Positions 9,769-16,206 of a DNA stretch of 64,000 bases are shown in pieces. Numbering within the stretch: the stretch's first letter is position 1; each line of letters begins with the position of its first letter. The notes under the pieces were generated by a model. That model had not been told where the DNA came from. It saw only the letters and a program-made list of their open reading frames with translations, and did no database searches. This stretch comes from Thioflexithrix psekupsensis (GTDB lineage Bacteria; Pseudomonadota; Gammaproteobacteria; Beggiatoales; Beggiatoaceae): contig NZ_MSLT01000023.1 in the NCBI RefSeq assembly GCF_002149925.1, forward strand, positions 558,001 through 622,000, in the 5' to 3' direction. The position numbers were made by a program, and so were the translations under genes.

Positions 9769-11889
9769 ATGTCTATACAACAAGGTATAAACCAACACAA
9801 CGAAAACAAGCACGATAGCCAAGCCAAAAACTGGTTTCAGAAACTTGTACAAGAACAGCAATACATAGGCGAGCTTTATTCCATAAACTATGAGACCGCA
9901 CGAGTTATCATTCATGACTACCAAAAAAATAAAGTCGGTGGTGTTCCAAGTCTTAGTTTTTTGATAGCAACAAGGGTAAATCCTTACATTGATGAAAACG
10001 TTGACTTTCAGCGTGAGGATACTTCTGTTATTTTGTTGCGAGTCATGGATGCCGCCCAACTTCCACAAGAAAAGGAAAATGAAAGAATTAGAACGGAAGT
10101 AGCTCAAAGAGTCAGCGGAGAGTCTGATAAACACTGGGATACAGATGGCGTGATGGATGCAAAAACTCGAAACTTATTAAGTTTCGCAGCCGTTGAATGC
10201 CGAATTATCGGGACTTTTTATTTGGATTTGCAACATCAAGATCAAACTGATAGCGATTTGATATTGAGATTTGGCTGTGACATTTCAAACTATTACCCAA
10301 ACAAAGGTTTGAAAGTCTATAAACCCAATGCGAAAGCACTAGAGACTATTGTAAATTACACGGATTTTTCTAATCAAAGTGATTTGCGGAGCAAGGCAAG
10401 AGTGCAGTTAGGAAATGTACGTTATGCCTCTACTAATCGTAGATTTCAACAAATTGATAATGTAAAAGTAAGCATTTATCCCTCTGATTTACTTTCCCAA
10501 AAATCGGCTGTTTTTGGTATGACCAGAACGGGTAAATCCAATACGACAAAAATTATTGCCAAATCAATTTATGAACTTCGTTATCCACAAAATGGAGAAG
10601 ACAGCCCTTTAAAAATAGGGCAAATTATCTTTGATCCTAATGGTGAATATGCCAACGAAAATGCACAAGATACAGACGGAAAAGGTAATGTAAACGCCTT
10701 GAAAAATGTCTATCAAGTTCGTAAAGGAGTCGAGAAAAAAGACGAAGTCGTTACTTATGGCATTACCGCGCATCCAAACGACCCTGATAGAAAATTGATG
10801 TTGTTGAATTTTTATTTAGAGGATAACCTACAAATAGGGAAAGAGATTATCAACTCCCTTTTTTCAGAGGACAACACAAACTACATTAAGAATTTTTTAC
10901 AAGTGAGTTTTGAAAAACCTGATGCTAATGACAGGAGTGCTTTAACCCGGTACAACCGTAGAGTTGTGGCTTATCGTGCTGTTTTGAATAGAGCTGGTTT
11001 TCAAGCACCCACCAACATAAGTCCTTACATAAAAGGACTTTTTAACAAGGAATTGATAGGGGCTTTGCGAGATTCACAAAGCGACAACGCAGCCGATTAT
11101 CAATCAGCAGCACAAATTTTGGAAAACCAAAATCCTAATTGGTCGCAAGTGGCTAATGCTTTTGAAATTCTCGACAAATTTATACGAGACGGTAAAAGTG
11201 GTTATCAACAATTTGAAAGCAATTACGTCAATCGTAAAGATGGTTCAGGAGAAAGATGGGCTGATGAGGATTTTAAGAAAATCATAGGGATTTTTCAGTA
11301 CGCAAATGGTGTGCGCAAAATAGGCAAAGCCATTCCACAACACACACATACAACAAGTTCCGACTATGCCGAAGATATTTACAAAGATTTAGTAAGTGGA
11401 AAGTTGGTGATTATTGACCAATCAAGTGGCGAGCCTGAAATTAACAAGTCCTCTGCCGAGCGGATAATGTGGGTAATTTTCAGAAAAAACCAAGCCCTTT
11501 TCCGAGAAGGAAAAACTGATATACCCGACATCATGGTTTATATTGAGGAAGCACATAATCTTTTGCCTAGTGGGAGTGATTTGGATACCTCTAATGTTTG
11601 GGTACGGACTGCCAAAGAAGGGGCAAAATACTGTATTGGCATGGCCTACTCTACTCAAGAAGTGAGTAGTATTCAGAAAAACATTTTAAAAAATACAGCA
11701 AACTGGTTCATTGGACACTTGAATAATACAGATGAAACCAAAGAGCTTTGCAAGTATTATGATTTTGCCGACTTTGAGCAATCTATTTGTCGAACGCAAG
11801 ATAAGGGTTTTTTGCGTGTTAAAACATTGAGTAATTATTTTGTTATCCCCGTTCAAGTGAAAAAATTTGACGTTACGGACAAAGGATAA
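9769..11889 (+). CDS. HerA-type ATPase (DUF87 family), first gene of HerA-NurA-methylase operon
   Basis: A protein of 706 residues related to HerA/FtsK-type hexameric DNA translocases, which work with NurA nucleases in DNA end resection and in several defence systems. The N-terminal 200 residues contain a beta-rich stretch (GELYSINYETARVII, SFLIATRV) like the HAS barrel. Walker A is G250MTRTGKS257, the DPNGEYA segment follows, and Walker B is VYIEEAH with E593/E594. Residues 400-530 are a helical insertion that I do not recognise. The base composition is more AT-rich than purL, suggesting transfer. The next gene starts 3 bp after the stop, so the pair is cotranslated. ATPase family is confident; the biological role is inferred. 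Confidence 0.85.
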   Translation: MSIQQGINQHNENKHDSQAKNWFQKLVQEQQYIGELYSINYETARVIIHDYQKNKVGGVPSLSFLIATRVNPYIDENVDFQREDTSVILLRVMDAAQLPQEKENERIRTEVAQRVSGESDKHWDTDGVMDAKTRNLLSFAAVECRIIGTFYLDLQHQDQTDSDLILRFGCDISNYYPNKGLKVYKPNAKALETIVNYTDFSNQSDLRSKARVQLGNVRYASTNRRFQQIDNVKVSIYPSDLLSQKSAVFGMTRTGKSNTTKIIAKSIYELRYPQNGEDSPLKIGQIIFDPNGEYANENAQDTDGKGNVNALKNVYQVRKGVEKKDEVVTYGITAHPNDPDRKLMLLNFYLEDNLQIGKEIINSLFSEDNTNYIKNFLQVSFEKPDANDRSALTRYNRRVVAYRAVLNRAGFQAPTNISPYIKGLFNKELIGALRDSQSDNAADYQSAAQILENQNPNWSQVANAFEILDKFIRDGKSGYQQFESNYVNRKDGSGERWADEDFKKIIGIFQYANGVRKIGKAIPQHTHTTSSDYAEDIYKDLVSGKLVIIDQSSGEPEINKSSAERIMWVIFRKNQALFREGKTDIPDIMVYIEEAHNLLPSGSDLDTSNVWVRTAKEGAKYCIGMAYSTQEVSSIQKNILKNTANWFIGHLNNTDETKELCKYYDFADFEQSICRTQDKGFLRVKTLSNYFVIPVQVKKFDVTDKG

Positions 11890-11892
11890 AAT

Positions 11893-12467
11893 ATGCCATA
11901 TCAGGATAATAATGGTTTTGAGTTAGCAAGTTACAAACCTCTACAACGTATTTTAGACAGCGAAAAAGTCAAAAACCTTGAAAGCCGTTTGAAAGTACGC
12001 AAACCAAGCGAAGATGAGGAGCAGGAAAAACTTGAACCTACTGACAAAGATAGTTTGGAACCAAGTGCGTGGCAACCCATAGCGGCAATTGCTATTGACG
12101 GAAGTTATCAGTCCGTGCCTGTAAAAAATGGTTTTCCGAGTGCCGAATATGGTTATGTTACGGTAGCGGCTGTTTGGATTTGGCTCTCTGAAATCCGAAA
12201 ACTAGCCAAACAAGAATTTATAGACCCTGTTAAGTTTCGCCAAACGGAAGACGCTGCTGCTACTCAAAGTGTTTATGCAGGGGCAAATATCCTAATTGAT
12301 GAAGAAGAAAGTGTCAAATCATCAATGCGTAAAATGCTATTTGAGGAATTTTTGAACGAAGCCCCTTTTTATAATAAAGACGAGCCTAACAAAGAAACTT
12401 TACTTTACCAAAATTATGTGAGATATAAAAACAAATTAAGTTTTAATATCTACCTAGATATTAGGTA
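11893..12467 (+). pseudogene. NurA-like nuclease, N-terminal part (split by IS630 insertion)
   Basis: The N-terminal 191 codons of a NurA-family nuclease, with the metal-binding motif in IAAIAIDGSYQS (D69). The frame runs on into the IS and stops at 12510, adding about 14 foreign residues. NurA proteins are 5'-3' exonucleases/endonucleases driven by HerA, encoded directly upstream here. Joining 12467 to 13517 (removing 1049 bp) regenerates codon TAC and one 496-residue frame to 14432, reading IRYDSEKIGIETYEY across the junction. The residue E in ATQSVYAGANILIDEEE may be a further acidic ligand. As it stands the gene is broken between D69 and the second DGS motif (D310 of the joined protein). 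Confidence 0.8.
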
Positions 12468-13485
12468 TAAGATACTGTTTAATTTTATTAAACTTAAACA
12501 CTTTACCTGACAAAAAGGTCTCAAACATACTAGTGACTTCTTTAAAGCTTGATAGACGGTGAAAATTCTTTCTGACCCAATTCTTACCTTGAAGCCAAAT
12601 ATCCTCGACTGGATTTTGCTCTGGGGCATTGGGCGCAAATCTTAATAAACGAACTTTCCATTCTGATTCTGGAAGTCCCCCATTTAATTTCTCTAAATAA
12701 GTTCTTAAACCTTCAGAACGATGATAACTTGCACCATCCCAAATAATCACATGACGGGCTTCTTTATATCTGTAAATGAGCCAGTTAATAAAGTCTATCG
12801 TATATTTTGTATCAGCTTTCTTTGCCCTATCTAAAATAAATTCTCCCGTATAAATATTCACCGCTCCATACCACGTTTGAGAAGTGCGATAATTACTCAT
12901 CTTTATTGACGTTCTTTCTCCTTTTTTCGACCAAACATAACCACAAATATCTCCCCACAACTGATGGCTTTCGTCTTGCATCCAGTACATTACCTCTCCA
13001 CTTTCTATCTGTTCACGCTCCTTATCTATTAAATCCTTAATCTCTTTTTTTTTAGCTTCTACTTTTACCTCATCTTTTGCCGAATTCTCTTTGTGTGTCT
13101 TCTTATAACTTAAATTCGCTTCTTCTAATAATTTAGTATAAGAAGTATTTGAAGAATAGAAAACATCATACTCCTCTTTTAAGTATCTCTTTAGTTCCTC
13201 TATTGTTATTGTCTTCTTTTCTTGTATCCAATTAATCACATCTTCTCGTTCACGCGGCTTTAAATACCCTGGTGAGCCTTTATACGCTAACTTTAATCCT
13301 TCAACCCCTGACGCTAAATAAATGGCTTTCCATTTATCCACAAATTGCACACTGACACAACACGCTAAAGCCGCTTCCGCACGCACAAAACCAAGCAAAG
13401 ACATTCTTACTGCCATCGCTCGCTTCACTTCTCTCGCCTCACCTGTTGACATTAACTCTTCTAAATCTTCATATCTTTTGTTCAT
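12454..13485 (-). CDS. IS630-family transposase
   Basis: A full-length DDE transposase of 343 residues. An N-terminal helix-turn-helix region (about 1-110, with CVSVQFVDKWKAIY) precedes the catalytic domain with D in WMQDESHQLWG, D in HVIIWDGASYH and E in APEQNPVEDIWLQGK. The DDE spacing and the QNP.E signature are typical of the IS630/Tc1-mariner superfamily. The predicted IS end lies at 12468, so the last codons and the TAG stop (12454-12456) come from the interrupted nurA gene, not from the element. The gene is antisense to the host operon. The frame is intact, so the element may still be active. Confidence 0.92.
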   Translation of the reverse strand: MNKRYEDLEELMSTGEAREVKRAMAVRMSLLGFVRAEAALACCVSVQFVDKWKAIYLASGVEGLKLAYKGSPGYLKPREREDVINWIQEKKTITIEELKRYLKEEYDVFYSSNTSYTKLLEEANLSYKKTHKENSAKDEVKVEAKKKEIKDLIDKEREQIESGEVMYWMQDESHQLWGDICGYVWSKKGERTSIKMSNYRTSQTWYGAVNIYTGEFILDRAKKADTKYTIDFINWLIYRYKEARHVIIWDGASYHRSEGLRTYLEKLNGGLPESEWKVRLLRFAPNAPEQNPVEDIWLQGKNWVRKNFHRLSSFKEVTSMFETFLSGKVFKFNKIKQYLIPNI

Positions 13486-13514
13486 TATTCTCTCCTATTT
13501 GAAAAGTATTATTA
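12468..13514 (-). mobile_element. IS630-family insertion sequence inside nurA
   Basis: Boundaries were set from the target gene: TA at 12466-12467 and TA at 13515-13516 are the target duplication, and deleting 1049 bp restores the nurA frame exactly. No other nearby TA pair keeps the frame. The ends are only imperfectly inverted. The left end reads TAAGATACTGTTTAA inward and the right end reads TAATAATACTTTTCAA inward, matching well when one base is gapped. The single cargo gene is the transposase on the minus strand. IS630 elements are known to target TA. Confidence 0.8.
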
Positions 13515-14432
13515 TACGACTCTGAAAAAATTGGTATTGAAACCTACGAATATTTGCTAAAACTTAAAATTACCAAAAGTGGTGAAAGCAAAGCCCCCGA
13601 ATGCCCTTATGATAACTGTGGTCTTAATGAACCTAATAACAAACTAAGTTATGGTTTTGGCAAATATGAATGTAAGTGCCAATTAAAAAAAGTGCTTTAT
13701 TCTACTGATGCCTTGCGTTTGCACGAATTACATAACCCTTCGGGAAGTTGTGGCGAAATGTATGGACAAATTATGTTCACTTTGGAAAGATTATTTTTAA
13801 TCAATATTCTTCGTGGGTTTGAGAAAATAAATTCCTTACAAGATATAGCCAAAATAGCCTTCATTTTAGACGGTTCGTTGGCTGTTTATAGTACTTCATC
13901 TTGGCTTACTAAATCCATACAAGACGAATTGTATAGACTAAACGAAGTTCAAAAGAAAATCACAGGACAAGACTTGATTATTATAGGCATTGAAAAATCA
14001 GGTACTTTTGTCAATCATTTTGAAATGTTAGATACAGACCAAGAAGGCATTAGCGGAAAATTCCCCAAACAAAATGCCTTACTTTTAACAGACGAATACA
14101 TCAAGAAAAATATCATTTTGTCCGAAAGCCCTAAACCTTACGGACAAGATACCTATTTTGGTAGAAAATTTTTCTACAAAACAAGCAACGGTTACAGAGT
14201 TGTTTGTAATTTGGCAACTTTTAACAATTACCAAAGAAAAACAGAAACAGCTTACCCCAATCAATTTCCACGTTTAGCAGATGTGATGAGTTTATTAGAC
14301 CAAATTGTTTCTAGCCGTTTTCAAAATTCAGTTTCTCCTTTGATTTCTGCCCACGCAGAAGCAGCAATACCTTTGAATTTAGGAAAACGTATATTTCAGG
14401 ACATTGCAAGAGAAATTAGAAATCGCACCTAA
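13515..14432 (+). pseudogene. NurA-like nuclease, C-terminal part (split by IS630 insertion)
   Basis: The continuation of the split nuclease gene after the right TA copy. It could be translated alone from TTG at 13554 (292 residues) but lacks the N-terminal D69 motif. It contains a Cys-rich patch (ECPYDNCG and YECKCQ) that may bind zinc, and FILDGSLAVYS (D310 of the joined protein), matching the second conserved acidic motif of NurA. Near the end are RLADVMSLLDQIVSSRFQ and PLISAHAEAAIPLNLGK, where NurA carries conserved His/Asp residues. The stop at 14430-14432 is 4 bp before the ATG of the methyltransferase gene. Confidence 0.78.
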
Positions 14433-14436
14433 CAAC

Positions 14437-15564
14437 ATGAAAACATTAGAAGACATAGGAAATATTAATGGAAATAGTACAGCCGAAACCCGTTGGGCAA
14501 AATTCGGTCCCTACTATGCTATGTTTCCTATTGATTTTGCTTTCAAAGTTATCAATGAATATTCAAAAATAGACGATTATATTCTTGATCCATTTGCTGG
14601 CCGTTTTTCAAGTGTGTATGCGGGTGGCGTATTAGGCAGAAACAGCGTAGGGATAGAAATAAGCCCCATTGGTTGGCTTTATGGCAATACAAAATTAAAT
14701 CCTGCGCCAAAAGAGAATGTAAAAAATAGGTTATTAGATATTTACAATCAAAGAAATGAATTTGCAGAACAAGCAGAACAAATGAATGAATTTTTTCAGT
14801 TGTGCTATTGCAATGAAGTTTTAAGATTTTTACTTTCAGCAAGAGAAAATCTAAATTGGCGAAATGACCAAACAGATGCAACCTTAATGGCTATTATTTT
14901 GGTGCATCTGCACGGAAAGATAGGCGAAGGTCTATCTAATCAAATGCGACAAACCAAAGCAATGGGTTATGGATATTCTATAAATTGGTGGAAAAATAAT
15001 GGCTTTACCACACCACCGCAATACAACCCATTAGAATTTCTTATAAAAAAAATTGAGTGGCGTTATGCAAAAAACATCCCAAAGATAGAAACTGATTGCC
15101 AAGCTATTCTTGGGGATAGTACGCTTGAATTGCAAAAAATTGGGAAAACATCAAAAGAAAACAACGCCAAATACTCTTTGCTATTTACTTCCCCACCTTA
15201 TTGTTCAGTTGTCGATTATCACGTTGACCAATGGTTGAGACTTTGGTTGCTCAAGGAGGGAATGGATAAACCACAAACCAGTCAAGAGAAATATAAAGGT
15301 CGTTTTACTTCAAAAAACGAATACAGAGAATTATTGGATAAAGTTTTTGGTGCTTGCGCCAAAATCATGCACGAAAAAAGCACGATATATGTTAGAACGG
15401 ACATAAGGGAGTTTACTCAAAACTTGACAATTGAGATTTTAAAGAGCCATTTTTCTAATCACAAAATGAAAATAATAGAAAGTGAAGTTCTAACACGCAA
15501 CCAAACCGAAATTTTCGGTAACAAATCCAGAAAAAAGGAAATTGATTTGTTATTGACAAACTAA
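14437..15564 (+). CDS. DNA methyltransferase (N4/N6 amino type), third gene of HerA-NurA operon
   Basis: A protein of 375 residues with the SAM-binding motif DPFAG at 51-55 (ILDPFAGRFSSVYAG) followed by SVGIEISPIGW, and the catalytic motif TSPPY at 251-255. TSPPY is the form seen in N4-cytosine and some N6-adenine DNA methylases. The ATG at 14437 is preferred over upstream TTG/GTG-type starts because it sits 4 bp after the nurA stop. The two motifs are 200 residues apart, leaving room for a target-recognition segment between them. No restriction endonuclease is adjacent other than the HerA/NurA pair, so the methylase may mark self DNA for that pair. The base composition matches the upstream genes. 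An intrinsic terminator follows. Confidence 0.85.
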   Translation: MKTLEDIGNINGNSTAETRWAKFGPYYAMFPIDFAFKVINEYSKIDDYILDPFAGRFSSVYAGGVLGRNSVGIEISPIGWLYGNTKLNPAPKENVKNRLLDIYNQRNEFAEQAEQMNEFFQLCYCNEVLRFLLSARENLNWRNDQTDATLMAIILVHLHGKIGEGLSNQMRQTKAMGYGYSINWWKNNGFTTPPQYNPLEFLIKKIEWRYAKNIPKIETDCQAILGDSTLELQKIGKTSKENNAKYSLLFTSPPYCSVVDYHVDQWLRLWLLKEGMDKPQTSQEKYKGRFTSKNEYRELLDKVFGACAKIMHEKSTIYVRTDIREFTQNLTIEILKSHFSNHKMKIIESEVLTRNQTEIFGNKSRKKEIDLLLTN

Positions 15565-15617
15565 TTCGCAGGTTCTTTGGAAAATAGGTTTACTTCTGAA
15601 TTTCCCCTCAATTCCCC

Positions 15618-15645
15618 GCCCTACATTGTATAATGTGGGGCTTTT
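15618..15645 (+). terminator. Rho-independent terminator of the HerA-NurA-methylase operon
   Basis: GCCCTACATT (15618-15627), loop GTAT and AATGTGGGGC (15632-15641) form a 10-bp stem with one G-U pair, followed by TTTT. It sits 53 bp after the methyltransferase stop and delimits the operon from the toxin-antitoxin remnant. Confidence 0.75.
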
Positions 15646-15712
15646 GGTTTGTGCTATAACCTCTCTTCTGAGTCAAACAAAAATTTATTAGCAAATTCAT
15701 AAAGAAGAAAAT

Positions 15713-15934
15713 ATGGTCAATTGGTCAATTTCGGATAACTTAGATGAAACAGTGCGTGATTACCTCAGCCAAATTGGGCAAGAAAATAATATTTCTACCT
15801 TTATTGAGAAAATTGTGCGAGAAAAATTGTTTGAATTGCAAATTGAACAAATTAAGCAACGTAATCAACTCGTTGAGCCAACAGAAATTTTAACGGCTAT
15901 TGATGCTGCTCTCGCGCATGAAAATCGTACTTGA
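15713..15934 (+). CDS. Ribbon-helix-helix-type antitoxin
   Basis: A 73-residue protein reading MVNWSISDNLDETVRDYLSQ followed by a helix pattern (STFIEKIVREKLFELQIEQI). This is the short beta strand plus two helices expected of CopG/Arc-like antitoxins that repress their own operon. Its stop overlaps, by 17 bp, an ATG that begins MKIVLDT, the typical start of a PIN-domain toxin, which is the classical order and overlap for such pairs. The toxin is destroyed (see next entry), so the antitoxin is an orphan here. Family assignment rests on pattern only. Confidence 0.65.
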   Translation: MVNWSISDNLDETVRDYLSQIGQENNISTFIEKIVREKLFELQIEQIKQRNQLVEPTEILTAIDAALAHENRT

Positions 15935-15977
15935 CACAGGTATAGCACCCGCACCACAAAAGGAGTATAAAAAATGA
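15918..15977 (+). pseudogene. Truncated PIN-domain toxin remnant
   Basis: The frame reads MKIVLDTGIAPAPQKEYKK and stops. The first seven residues fit the conserved PIN-domain start, where the Asp is a catalytic metal ligand. After codon 7 the sequence (TATAGCACCCGC...) no longer fits a PIN domain, and two TA dinucleotides sit at the break, as expected from an IS630-type insertion. The remaining toxin sequence was not found downstream before the LRR gene. Confidence 0.55.
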
Positions 15978-16063
15978 CCTATTCAAGAGACTTTCGAGAA
16001 CATGTATTAAAAACTAGGCAAGAAGAGAATCTGACCCTTCTCTCATTCCTACATGCCATGTAG
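15974..16063 (+). pseudogene. IS630-type transposase N-terminal remnant
   Basis: Thirty codons beginning MTYSRDFREHVLKTRQEE, which resembles the N-terminal helix-turn-helix start of one IS630 subgroup (MTYS.DFR..VL pattern). After about codon 22 it runs into the inverted-repeat element at 16066 and stops. This is a different subgroup from the intact IS at 12468, whose transposase starts MNKRYEDLEEL. It is the likely agent of the toxin gene disruption, later deleted. Confidence 0.5.
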
Positions 16064-16065
16064 AA

Positions 16066-16161
16066 ATGCAGTCCAGACGCGCCGCGTCACGAATCAGCCC
16101 CCTAATTTTTGATATACTCGACGTGGCACGTCGTGACTGCATTCCCACAAGCTTGTGGGAA
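16066..16161. repeat. Palindromic repeat element (23-bp inverted arms plus 20-bp palindrome)
   Basis: The left arm 16066-16088 and right arm 16120-16142 are inverted copies matching at 19 of 23 positions (core ATGCAGTC..GACG.GCC.CGTC). Directly abutting the right arm is a perfect 20-bp palindrome TTCCCACAAGCTTGTGGGAA at 16142-16161. The mismatches at equivalent positions look like compensated drift of a hairpin. It lies in the 272-bp gap between the antitoxin and the LRR gene and resembles a REP/MITE-type intergenic element. Confidence 0.7.
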
Positions 16162-16206
16162 CGAGATAAAAAACCGATTCTTTCTTAAAAAGGAACATTT
16201 TCAACC

